A stretch of DNA of 7,296 nt from CAG-103 sp045112425 (GCA_045112425.1 JBGUHV010000250.1:1-7296); one strand, 5' to 3'; positions 1-5,592 are shown, numbered from the stretch's first letter. Program-made: numbers and translations. Notes: generated by a model not told the origin, from the letters alone.

Positions 1-1
1 C

Positions 2-532
2 CTCGGCAAGAGCATCGAGATTCTCGCCTGCTACGAGCCCACCTTCCGGTACATGGCCGAGTGGTGGAAGCAGCTCTACGGCGAGAGCGAGGGCAAGAAC
101 GGCATCGGCATCTATCCCGCGAGCGTGGAATACAACGCCGATCTGCACTCCATGGGTCAGTACATTCAGGACGGCCCGCGCACCCTGATGGAGACCGTCG
201 TGACGTTCGAGAACTCCCTCAACGAGTTCACCGTGCCCTTCTCCATGGGCGACCCCGACAGCCTGAACTATCTGGCCGGACGCAAGCTGAGCGAGATCAG
301 CCGTCTCGCGCAGGAGGCCGTGAAGCAGGCGCACATCTCCGGCGGCGTGCCGAACCTGGAGATCAAGGTCGAGCGGCGCGACGAGGTCGGCTTTGCCGAG
401 CTCGTGACCTTCTTCGAGCTGGCCTGCGGCATTTCGGGCTACATGTCCGGCGTCAACCCGTTCGATCAGCCCGGCGTGGAGGCTTACAAGAAGAACATGT
501 TCAAGCTCCTCGGCAAGCCCGGCGCGCAATAA
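2..532 (+). CDS. pgi: Glucose-6-phosphate isomerase, C-terminal part (5' end outside window)
   Basis: Interconverts glucose 6-phosphate and fructose 6-phosphate in cytoplasmic glycolysis/gluconeogenesis. The frame is open from base 2 and an internal ATG at 53 is not the start, because recognisable family sequence (GKSIEILACYEP) precedes it. The 176 visible residues match the C-terminal part of the Bacillus/Clostridium-type enzyme, usually about 450 residues, so roughly 270 are missing. Visible landmarks: EWWKQLYGESEGK, then DLHSMGQ, whose His (codon 146-148) aligns with the ring-opening histidine, and near the C-terminus NPFDQPGVEAYK, the second isomerase signature, ending in the conserved active-site lysine. 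The stop is TAA at 530-532. No convincing terminator follows. The family assignment is from remembered motifs and is very secure. Confidence 0.95.
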   Translation, partial: LGKSIEILACYEPTFRYMAEWWKQLYGESEGKNGIGIYPASVEYNADLHSMGQYIQDGPRTLMETVVTFENSLNEFTVPFSMGDPDSLNYLAGRKLSEISRLAQEAVKQAHISGGVPNLEIKVERRDEVGFAELVTFFELACGISGYMSGVNPFDQPGVEAYKKNMFKLLGKPGAQ

Positions 533-552
533 AAATTCAGGAAGTTTTTACA

Positions 553-581
553 TTGCGCATCGGCGCAAAACGTGGTAATCT
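553..581 (+). promoter_or_regulatory. Putative extended -10 promoter of the P-loop gene, overlapped by a small dyad
   Basis: TTGCGC (553-558) and TAATCT (576-581) are 17 bases apart, and a TG at 573-574 makes an extended -10 element. The predicted start near 588 leaves a leader of about 50 bases before the gene at 641. The -35 box is itself the left arm of a perfect 6-bp inverted repeat, TTGCGC (553-558) with GCGCAA (563-568), loop ATCG. No T-run follows, so this looks more like a possible operator than a terminator of pgi. Box matches are only moderate. Confidence 0.4.
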
Positions 582-640
582 ATCTGCAGAGGGATGTTCA
601 CACGCATTCCCCACTATTGAACATAGGAGTGTGATTCAAA

Positions 641-1054
641 ATGGTTCAACTCGTCATGGGTCTGAAGGGTTCCGGCAAGACCAAGCGCCTCATCGAAATG
701 GTGAACGCTGCGCTGCAGGAGGAATCCGGCGCCGTCGTCGTCATCGAAAAGGACAAGAAGCTCACCTTTGATATTCCCTATCAGGCGCGCCTCGTCTTCG
801 CGAGCGACTATTCCATCGGCACGGTGGAGTTCTTCAAGGGTCTGCTCAGCGGTCTGCACGCCGGCAACTACGACATCACCCATATCTTTATTGACAACTT
901 CGTGAAAATGATGCCCGGTGTGACCGAGCAGGATATCGAGGAATTCCTCGGCTGGCTCGACGCGTTCTCCCAGAAGGAAAACGTGAACTTCACCGTGAGC
1001 ATGACGCTCAATCCCGACGAAGTCTCTGAAAAAATCAAGAGCTACGCAGTTTGA
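641..1054 (+). CDS. Small P-loop ATP-binding protein of unknown function
   Basis: A 137-residue soluble protein with a Walker A motif GLKGSGKT at residues 7-14 and a likely Walker B strand HIFID at 81-85, so it probably binds a nucleotide. It has no membrane segments and no other domain I can name. I recall similar short proteins in Clostridia, annotated as hypothetical or loosely as ATP-binding, but with no established role. The start is supported by TAGGAG at 624-629, 11 bases upstream, and by Walker A falling right at the N-terminus as in minimal P-loop folds. It lies 108 bases after pgi with a plausible promoter of its own and ends before a strong hairpin terminator, so it is probably monocistronic. 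GC-rich codon use matches the neighbouring host genes. An adenylate-kinase-like or ParA-like remnant is possible but unsupported. Confidence 0.85.
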   Translation: MVQLVMGLKGSGKTKRLIEMVNAALQEESGAVVVIEKDKKLTFDIPYQARLVFASDYSIGTVEFFKGLLSGLHAGNYDITHIFIDNFVKMMPGVTEQDIEEFLGWLDAFSQKENVNFTVSMTLNPDEVSEKIKSYAV

Positions 1055-1062
1055 AACATATG

Positions 1063-1098
1063 AAACCGCCCTGTCTCGTGCGAGACAGGGCGGTTTTT
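1063..1098 (+). terminator. Rho-independent terminator between convergent genes
   Basis: Perfect 15-bp stem (1063-1077 with 1082-1096), loop GTGC, followed by the end of a T-run to 1098. The core is ACCGCCCTGTCTC. It ends the P-loop gene (stop 1052-1054). It sits between convergent genes and probably also serves the Rrf2 gene on the minus strand, although the T-tract on that side (TTTCATATGTTTC) is weaker. Confidence 0.9.
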
Positions 1099-1109
1099 GC
1101 TTTGTATGG

Positions 1110-1511
1110 TTATGCTTTCCCATCGAGGACATCCTGCAGCGTGACGCCGGAGAGGTAATCGTCCATGATCGTATCGAGATGCTTCCAGAGCGGGAGCGTG
1201 AGGCAATGCTCGGCGCGGTCGCAGCCGGATTCGAGACAGGAGACGGCGGCGAGGCTGCCCTCGGCGCTCTGGAGCACGTCTGCGACGGTGATCTCCCCCG
1301 CCGGGCGGCTGAGCCGGTAGCCCCCCTCCTTGCCGCGCTGGCTGCGGACAAGTCCGGCGCGGTTTAGAGAGGCGGTGATCGCCTCGAGATATTTCAGCGA
1401 GACCTCCTGCCGCTCGGAGACGTGCTTGAGCGAGACGAAGCCTTCCTCCCCGTGCTGCGCGAGATCGAGCATCATTCGCAGGGCATATCTTCCCTTGGTG
1501 GAAATGACCAT
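1110..1511 (-). CDS. Rrf2/IscR-family transcriptional regulator with three clustered cysteines
   Basis: DNA-binding regulator of the Rrf2 family (IscR, CymR, NsrR relatives). The 133 residues begin MVISTKGRYALRMMLDLA, the typical N-terminal helix, followed by a winged HTH: recognition region VSLKYLEAITASLNRAGLV and wing RGKEGGYRLSRP, to about residue 70. C92, C97 and C103 (C-x4-C-x5-C) match the [2Fe-2S] cysteine cluster of IscR, which I recall as C92/C98/C104. The IscR fourth ligand, a His three residues after the last Cys, is Leu here. Start choice: AAGGAGGG at 1525-1518 abuts an ATG at 1517 (1-base spacing) but is 7 bases from the ATG at 1511, so 1511 is preferred; starting at 1517 would add MT. 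It is divergent from the DUF3343-desulfurase operon, so sensing of Fe-S, cysteine or redox state is a reasonable inference. The exact signal is not determined. Confidence 0.92.
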   Translation of the reverse strand: MVISTKGRYALRMMLDLAQHGEEGFVSLKHVSERQEVSLKYLEAITASLNRAGLVRSQRGKEGGYRLSRPAGEITVADVLQSAEGSLAAVSCLESGCDRAEHCLTLPLWKHLDTIMDDYLSGVTLQDVLDGKA

Positions 1512-1546
1512 GGTCATCCCTCCTTGTTATTTTTCTGATTGCGTCT

Positions 1547-1575
1547 AATATACCACCAATTTTGCAGGAATTCAA
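1547..1575 (-). promoter_or_regulatory. Promoter of the Rrf2 regulator gene
   Basis: Read on the minus strand: TTGAAT (1575-1570), a 17-base spacer, then TATATT (1552-1547), 4/6 and 5/6 matches to sigma-70 boxes. The predicted start is near 1540, leaving a short leader before the AAGGAGGG site. The promoter lies in the shared divergent region 1518-1636. I could not find an equally good plus-strand promoter for DUF3343-desulfurase there, nor a clear IscR-type palindrome. Confidence 0.7.
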
Positions 1576-1636
1576 GCACCCGAAATTCGCGCCAGGCATA
1601 GGATGCAGCACGAAGATGCTTTGGAGGGATGATTGG

Positions 1637-1894
1637 ATGCGGCAGGATTGTCTGATATTGTTTCGGTCGCTGACCTTTGCGCAGCGCGCGGCGCACGCTC
1701 TGGAGCGCGCAGGCGTGACCGCCACGGTGCGCAAGGCGCCGCAGGGGCTCACGGATCGGGGCTGCACCTACTGCGTGCGGCTGCGCGCAAACCGCCTGAG
1801 CGGCGCGCTGACGCTTTTGGAGCAGCGGGGCATGGAGCACGGGAAGGTCTTTCTCTCGCGCGAGGACGGCGGCTGGCAGGAGGTGCGGCCATGA
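1637..1894 (+). CDS. DUF3343 family protein, putative sulfur/selenium carrier-like
   Basis: An 85-residue protein starting MRQDCLILFRSLTFAQRAAHA, the characteristic DUF3343 beginning, with a central Cys motif GCTYCVRL (residues 42-49; C43 and C46) and another Cys at residue 5. Family members often sit beside class V cysteine desulfurases and are described as putative Se/S carriers; the biochemical role is not settled. GGAGGG at 1623-1628 stands 8 bases before ATG 1637, which fixes the start. A longer frame from 1562 would add 25 residues unlike the family and has no ribosome site. The stop overlaps the next start as ATGA (1891-1894), implying translational coupling with the desulfurase. A role accepting sulfane sulfur from that enzyme through C43 is inference. 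Confidence 0.82.
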   Translation: MRQDCLILFRSLTFAQRAAHALERAGVTATVRKAPQGLTDRGCTYCVRLRANRLSGALTLLEQRGMEHGKVFLSREDGGWQEVRP

Positions 1895-3012
1895 TCTATC
1901 TCGACAGCGCCGCCACGAGCTTCTTAAAGCCGCCCGCCGTGCGGCAGGCTATGCTCGGCGCCATGCAGCACATGACGAGCCCGGGGCGCGGCGGGCATCG
2001 GCTCGCCATGGCGGCGGCGGAGACCGTGTTTCGCTGCCGGCAGGAGGCCGCCGCGCTTTTTCACATGGAGGACGCAAGCCGCGTGGTGTTCACAATGAAC
2101 GCCACGCACGCGCTGAACATTGCGATCCGCTCTCTGGTGAAGCCGGGCGACGCGGTGGTGATCTCCGGCTGGGAGCACAACGCCGTGACGCGGCCGCTGC
2201 ACGCGCTGAACGCAAAGGTGCGCGTCGCACGCGGGCGTCTGTTTGACCCCGATTCGGTGCCGGACGCCTTTCGCAAAGCATTGCCGGGGGCGAAGGCGGC
2301 GGTCTGCACGCACGTTTCCAACGTGTTCGGCTTCGTGCTGCCGATTGAGGAGATCGCGGCGCTCTGCCGGGAGGCGGGCGTGCCGCTGATTGTGGATGCG
2401 GCGCAGTCGGCAGGCGTGCTGGACGTGGACTTCCGGCAGCTCGGGGCGGCCTTCGTCGCCATGCCCGGCCACAAGGGGCTGCTCGGGCCGCAGGGCACAG
2501 GTCTGCTGCTCTGCGGCAAGGACGGCGCGCCGCTGCTTTCCGGCGGCACGGGCTCTGCCAGCCGGGAGCAGGCCATGCCGGAGGCGCTGCCGGATCGGCA
2601 TGAGGCCGGCACGCACAACGTGCCCGGCATTGCGGGGCTCGCGGCAGGGCTGGAATATGTGACGCCGCGGCGCGCGCGGATCGAATCCATCGAGCTCGAG
2701 CGCCTGCGCCAGCTGGTAGCCGGGCTGCGGCGGATCGACGATCTGGAGCTGTTCTATGACCCCGAGGCGCAGAGCCAGTGCGGCGTACTCAGTCTGCGCA
2801 GCCGCTCGATGGACTGTGAAGCGCTCGCGTCTAAACTCGCAGGGCGCGGCGTCGCCGTACGGGGCGGTCTGCACTGCGCGCCGCTGGCCCACGAGAGCGG
2901 CGGCACGCTCGAGACCGGCACGGTGCGTCTGAGCCTCTCCCCGTTTCTCTCGCCGCGGGAGATCGACGCGGCGATTGCCGTCGTGCGCGATATTTGCACG
3001 AAAAAGGATTGA
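1891..3012 (+). CDS. Class V PLP-dependent cysteine desulfurase family protein
   Basis: A 373-residue member of the aminotransferase class V group that removes sulfur from cysteine (or selenium from selenocysteine), giving alanine and an enzyme persulfide. Landmarks: MIYLDSAATSFLKPP at the N-terminus; H96 in WEHNAVTRPL; the cofactor-binding VDAAQSAG (D169, Q172); HK motif MPGHKG with Schiff-base K195; EAGTHN (239-243); and catalytic Cys C329 in RGGLHCAP. All key residues are present. The short N-terminus fits the distinct clade typified by Enterococcus EF2568 rather than long SufS proteins. The start is ATG 1891, with AGGAGGT at 1878-1884; the frame is open from 1633 but that part is the DUF3343 coding sequence read in another frame. 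It forms an operon with DUF3343 and faces an Rrf2 regulator. Cysteine versus selenocysteine preference cannot be read from sequence. Confidence 0.93.
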   Translation: MIYLDSAATSFLKPPAVRQAMLGAMQHMTSPGRGGHRLAMAAAETVFRCRQEAAALFHMEDASRVVFTMNATHALNIAIRSLVKPGDAVVISGWEHNAVTRPLHALNAKVRVARGRLFDPDSVPDAFRKALPGAKAAVCTHVSNVFGFVLPIEEIAALCREAGVPLIVDAAQSAGVLDVDFRQLGAAFVAMPGHKGLLGPQGTGLLLCGKDGAPLLSGGTGSASREQAMPEALPDRHEAGTHNVPGIAGLAAGLEYVTPRRARIESIELERLRQLVAGLRRIDDLELFYDPEAQSQCGVLSLRSRSMDCEALASKLAGRGVAVRGGLHCAPLAHESGGTLETGTVRLSLSPFLSPREIDAAIAVVRDICTKKD

Positions 3013-3037
3013 CAATGCGCCGGGGATGTGATAAGAT
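3009..3037 (+). promoter_or_regulatory. Promoter of tRNA-Ser, overlapping the desulfurase stop codon
   Basis: Consensus TTGACA (3009-3014), a 17-base spacer, then TAAGAT (3032-3037) preceded by TGA (3029-3031), an extended -10. Predicted start is near 3044, 18 bases before the tRNA. The -35 box shares bases with the TGA stop of the desulfurase gene (3010-3012). Confidence 0.75.
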
Positions 3038-3061
3038 ACTTTGGCATCGGAAATCCGGTAT

Positions 3062-3153
3062 GGAGAAGTACCCAAGAGGCCGAAGGGGCTCCCCTGCTAA
3101 GGGAGTAGGCTGTGATAAGCGGCGCGAGGGTTCAAATCCCTCCTTCTCCGCCA
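3062..3153 (+). tRNA. tRNA-Ser (anticodon GCU), CCA encoded
   Basis: Acceptor arms GGAGAAG (3062-3068) and CTTCTCC (3143-3149) pair over 7 bp, with discriminator G3150 and genomic CCA at 3151-3153. The anticodon stem is CTCCC/GGGAG (3089-3093 with 3101-3105) around loop CTGCTAA, giving anticodon GCT at 3096-3098, which reads AGC/AGU. The long variable arm (about 3106-3125) marks a class II serine tRNA. The T arm is GAGGG TTCAAAT CCCTC (3126-3142). Its 3' end directly borders an integrase module, so it is the probable integration target, with function restored by the element copy. Confidence 0.97.
3131..3153 (+). other. Probable attachment-site core at the tRNA 3' end (attL or attR)
   Basis: Tyrosine integrases of this type commonly use the T-loop-to-CCA end of a tRNA as crossover region, and the integrase gene ends only 100 bases away. 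The matching second copy at the far end of the element is outside the window, so the core limits given here are an estimate. Confidence 0.55.
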
Positions 3154-3160
3154 AGATAGT

Positions 3161-3199
3161 CCTTGAATCTCAACAGGTTCAAGGGCTTTTCTTTGTTTT
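3161..3199 (+). terminator. Terminator of tRNA-Ser
   Basis: Stem CCTTGAATC (3161-3169) with GGTTCAAGG (3176-3184), one wobble pair and a 6-base loop, then a T-rich tract GCTTTTCTTTGTTTT. It starts 8 bases after the CCA end. On the minus strand the hairpin has no T-tract, so it does not obviously stop integrase transcription. Confidence 0.75.
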
Positions 3200-3250
3200 G
3201 ACCCTTTTTTGACCCTTAGGAGATTTTGACAGTATAGAGGTATTGACCCT
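3198..3250 (+). repeat. Four phased TTGAC repeats between tRNA and integrase, possible integrase arm sites
   Basis: TTGACCCT occurs at 3198-3205, 3209-3216 and 3243-3250, with a shorter TTGAC at 3226-3230. The start-to-start spacings are 11, 17 and 17 bases. Direct repeats of this kind beside an attachment core are the usual form of arm-type integrase or excisionase binding sites. The assignment is positional inference. Confidence 0.5.
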
Positions 3251-3252
3251 CG

Positions 3253-4449
3253 CTACGATGCTATGGAATTGTCTTTCTGAGACTGTTTTTCGTGGATCCC
3301 CCGGATGAATTGCTCCATGCGATCCGCCGACTGCTGCTTCATCTTCTGGGAAATGTGACCGTAAACATCCAGTGTGAAGCTCGAAGTGGCATGACCAAGA
3401 TTGCTCTGCACGGTTTTGATGTCGTCGCCGCTCTCAATGGATATTAACGCATAGCTGTGGCGAAGATCATGGAAGCGTTCCTCATCCAATCCCAGATCGC
3501 GCACCACTTTCTTGAAGTGCTTGTATACCGTGCAATGGCACAGATGCCCCCCAAGTTGATTCGTGAATACGAGATTCCATGGATTATCCCATGCTGGTCC
3601 CGCCTGCTGCTGAAACTGCAGCTGGCGGGATTTTTGCGTTTTCAGGAGTTCCATGACTGTCGGAGCAACCACAACGATTCGGCCAAGCCCGTTCTTGGTC
3701 GGCACCAGTGTGTAGACCCCGCCGACCTTCTGCGTTTTTTGCAGCTGCTGCTTCACATAAATGCTGTTGGTATCGAAATCCACGCAGTCCCACGTGAGTC
3801 CCAGCACCTCGCCCTGCCGCATTCCGGTGAAGAGTGTAACTTGATACAAGAGCCCGTATTTGTGCTTCTGGATGGCCTCCATAAACCGTGCGATGTCATT
3901 ATCCTCCAGCGGCTGAATTTCTTTTTTCGTCACCTTTGGAAGATCACAGAGATCAGAAGGATTGGATCGAATCATTCCCAGCTTGACCGCCTGCTCTAGC
4001 GCCCGGTGCAGTACACCGTGGATGTTTTTGATGGTTTTTGCTGAGAGTCCTTTTTCCTCCAGCATTGCATTATAGAATTGTTGGATCTCCAGTGCTGCCA
4101 ACTTTGACAGTTTGATTCTTCCCAGCGTCGGCTTGATATGCCGCTCACAGATTCTGGTATAGGAATCTACCGTATAGGGTTTGACCGAATGTGCGACATA
4201 GGTTTTCAGCCAGACATCCAGCCAGTTGGACAGGGTCTCTTTAGACGGCTCCATATAGGTGCCTTCGTCGATCTCTGAGGTGATCTTTGAGAGCTTCTGC
4301 CGAACCTCTTTCTGCGTCTTCCCATAAACCGATTTCTGTATTTGTTTGCCCGTCTTGGGATCAAATCCGGTGGTATATCGTCCCTCCCAGCGCCCATCGG
4401 ATCGCTTGCGAATCGATCCGCCGCCGGAGGCGCCGCGAGTGTTTTTCAT
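3253..4449 (-). CDS. Tyrosine recombinase integrase of the element
   Basis: Site-specific recombinase that inserts and, with an excisionase, removes the element at the tRNA-Ser site. The 398 residues show an N-terminal arm-DNA-binding (AP2-like) region with GSIRKRSDGRWEGRY and KTGKQIQKSVYGKTQKE (about 11-55), a SAM-like core-binding domain (about 70-165), and the catalytic domain (about 180-375). All catalytic residues are visible: R211 in TGMRQGEVLGL, K252 in PTKNG, H327 and R330 in HDLRH, H353 in LGHATSS, and nucleophile Y363 in LDVYGHI. The start at 4449 has GAGAGG 11 bases upstream; an ATG at 4482 or TTG at 4485 would add 11-12 residues but lacks a ribosome site. It follows the DUF6076-like gene by 59 bases without its own promoter, so the two are probably cotranscribed. 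Length is typical of Tn916-type integrases. Confidence 0.95.
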   Translation of the reverse strand: MKNTRGASGGGSIRKRSDGRWEGRYTTGFDPKTGKQIQKSVYGKTQKEVRQKLSKITSEIDEGTYMEPSKETLSNWLDVWLKTYVAHSVKPYTVDSYTRICERHIKPTLGRIKLSKLAALEIQQFYNAMLEEKGLSAKTIKNIHGVLHRALEQAVKLGMIRSNPSDLCDLPKVTKKEIQPLEDNDIARFMEAIQKHKYGLLYQVTLFTGMRQGEVLGLTWDCVDFDTNSIYVKQQLQKTQKVGGVYTLVPTKNGLGRIVVVAPTVMELLKTQKSRQLQFQQQAGPAWDNPWNLVFTNQLGGHLCHCTVYKHFKKVVRDLGLDEERFHDLRHSYALISIESGDDIKTVQSNLGHATSSFTLDVYGHISQKMKQQSADRMEQFIRGIHEKQSQKDNSIAS

Positions 4450-4508
4450 TGACACGTTGTCCTCTCTTTCTTTCAGTTTCATCAATTATTATGTGGTTGC
4501 CCACTTGT

Positions 4509-5486
4509 TCACGTTCTTCGTTTGTCTTGATCGAGCCATGCGATCAGCTCTTCCAGTGTAATTTTCCCGTCAAGACATTCATCGCGCCTCTGCCGTGCTT
4601 CCTCCGCCCATGCGTTAAACTCATCGCGAGTCATGAGCCCGCGGCGGATACGGGCATTGCGCGTCTTATACGCCCGCTTGTATTCCTTGTTCGCCGGGTT
4701 TTCGAACAGCGTCTTTTCGTAGATCTTGGTATAACCCAACTCTTTGCAGGTCTTCGTTGAGCCATCGATCAGACGATTGCAATATTCCGCTGTCGAGCGA
4801 CCGGTGATGGGGAAAAATCGCCCGCAGTATTTGCACTTGCGGAAGCGGACATTCGCCTGCAGGCACCGGCTGAGCAGGAAGTATGCCAGATCCTGCGCCG
4901 ACTCCGTGTGGAGCGTTTCCGCTGCAAAGGTCTCCGGCGTCTCCTGTGTCGGCACGAAGTTCGCCAGATCATCATACGGAAACGGAATCGCACCCTTGAC
5001 CTTTACGCCGGGTTCCAGGTACAGTTTCCCGTACTCCAGAATCGGGAAGCATCCCCGCTGCATCAGATACCGCTCTGTCATCCCTTCGGTTTGCTCGGTG
5101 TCCAGGCAATCAGAAGCAACTGCTTTCAGCACCGTCTGAAGCTGTAGGAACTCGTCAAGGATCGCTTGAAAATCAACATCCGTAAGCTTCTTCCCCACCA
5201 ACGCTGCGGCGAGCGGCGCAAACAGAGCGCTTTCTCTAAGCCAATATCTCCCTACGTCAAGACCGACAGAGGGATCTTCCCCGTATTGCTTCATGTGCTG
5301 CTCCAGAAGGGAAAGATCAGCATAAAGGAAGTTGGCAATTGCCGTCCCGATCGGATTTTCTGAATGCCAATAGCAGGTGTAGTCCCGCTGCGGATCAGTG
5401 GACGCAGAACGGACTTCACAATATTCAGTTTTGCCGTCTATAAAAGCGGCTGTACACGCGAGCTCGGTGTAGACTTTGCTATCCAT
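4509..5486 (-). CDS. DUF6076-like zinc-finger protein encoded with the integrase
   Basis: A 325-residue protein of unknown function. It carries one clear four-cysteine putative zinc site, C218-x2-C221-x14-C236-x10-C247, in the context KCKYCGRFF and AEYCNR, then a basic, helix-prone C-terminal stretch (about 265-320) rich in Arg/Lys. This arrangement recalls DUF6076 proteins of gut Firmicutes and, more loosely, CGNR zinc fingers; I am recalling the family and could not search. The N-terminal 200 residues show no motif I recognise and no membrane segment. ATG 5486 has GGAGG (5498-5494) 7 bases upstream. It is the first gene of the leftward operon with integrase and lies beside the operator-rich region 5507-5593, so a DNA-binding regulator or recombination accessory factor is a reasonable guess, not a demonstrated role. 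Confidence 0.8.
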   Translation of the reverse strand: MDSKVYTELACTAAFIDGKTEYCEVRSASTDPQRDYTCYWHSENPIGTAIANFLYADLSLLEQHMKQYGEDPSVGLDVGRYWLRESALFAPLAAALVGKKLTDVDFQAILDEFLQLQTVLKAVASDCLDTEQTEGMTERYLMQRGCFPILEYGKLYLEPGVKVKGAIPFPYDDLANFVPTQETPETFAAETLHTESAQDLAYFLLSRCLQANVRFRKCKYCGRFFPITGRSTAEYCNRLIDGSTKTCKELGYTKIYEKTLFENPANKEYKRAYKTRNARIRRGLMTRDEFNAWAEEARQRRDECLDGKITLEELIAWLDQDKRRT

Positions 5487-5507
5487 ATAATTTCCTCCAG
5501 TTCTATC

Positions 5508-5536
5508 TTGACAGATGGAGTGCCATGTAGTATACT
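5508..5536 (+). promoter_or_regulatory. Strong rightward promoter for excisionase-ATPase operon
   Basis: TTGACA (5508-5513, 6/6), a 17-base spacer, TATACT (5531-5536, 5/6). Predicted start is near 5543, leaving about 85 bases of leader before ATG 5629. The -10 box lies inside the perfect palindrome at 5525-5540, so a protein bound there should block this promoter. Confidence 0.8.
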
Positions 5537-5540
5537 ACAT
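5525..5540. promoter_or_regulatory. Perfect 16-bp palindromic operator O1
   Basis: ATGTAGTATACTACAT equals its own reverse complement and covers the rightward -10 box. The right half, TACTACAT, recurs exactly at 5568-5575 over the leftward -10 region. This is the typical form and position of a repressor dimer site. The binding protein is unknown. Confidence 0.7.
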
Positions 5541-5544
5541 TCAG

Positions 5545-5586
5545 AGGTAGACTCTACGCTAATATATTACTACATTAGGTCTACCT
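5545..5586. repeat. Inverted repeats AGGTAGAC/GTCTACCT with inner GTAGA-C-TCTAC
   Basis: AGGTAGAC (5545-5552) is the exact reverse complement of GTCTACCT (5579-5586). Within it GTAGACTCTAC (5547-5557) is an 11-base dyad, and TAATATATTA (5560-5569) is another palindrome. Together with O1 these give six GTAG/CTAC half-sites in about 60 bases, suggesting several related binding sites across both promoters. Confidence 0.65.
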
Positions 5587-5592
5587 TGTCAA
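5564..5592 (-). promoter_or_regulatory. Leftward promoter for DUF6076-integrase operon
   Basis: On the minus strand TTGACA (5592-5587, 6/6), a 17-base spacer, then TAATAT (5569-5564, 4/6). Predicted start is near 5557, about 70 bases upstream of ATG 5486. It faces the rightward promoter, and the two predicted starts lie only about 14 bases apart, so each polymerase would run through the other promoter. Confidence 0.65.

Noticed and set aside
531..568. A-rich/T-rich stretch plus TTGCGC hairpin considered as pgi terminator
   Set aside because: The AAAAATT/AAGTTTTT pairing is weak and the GC hairpin is not followed by a T-run.
61..771. 236-codon plus-strand frame across pgi and the P-loop gene
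   Set aside because: Out of frame with two recognisable proteins and very Arg-rich; a shadow of GC-rich coding sequence.
614..1351. Minus-strand frame spanning the terminator and two genes
   Set aside because: It runs antisense to the P-loop gene and in a wrong frame through the Rrf2 gene, and crosses a strong terminator.
1518..1636. IscR/CymR-type operator in the divergent region
   Set aside because: No dyad good enough to name was found by eye; only the minus-strand promoter is supported.
1042..1767. 241-codon minus-strand frame over the Rrf2 gene
   Set aside because: Overlaps the Rrf2 gene in another frame and its divergent promoter; no ribosome site or family likeness.
1633..1890. Upstream extension of the desulfurase to ATG 1633
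   Set aside because: This part is the DUF3343 gene read in another frame; ATG 1891 has an AGGAGGT site and begins with the family's MIYLDSAAT.
1924..3075. 383-codon open frame on the minus strand
   Set aside because: It is antisense to a cysteine desulfurase with all catalytic motifs intact; its translation is Arg/His/Ala-rich with no motif, as expected in GC-rich DNA.
2831..3154. Minus-strand frame beginning MAEKEGFEPSRR
   Set aside because: Its first part is simply the antisense of the tRNA-Ser gene, a well-known source of spurious protein annotations.
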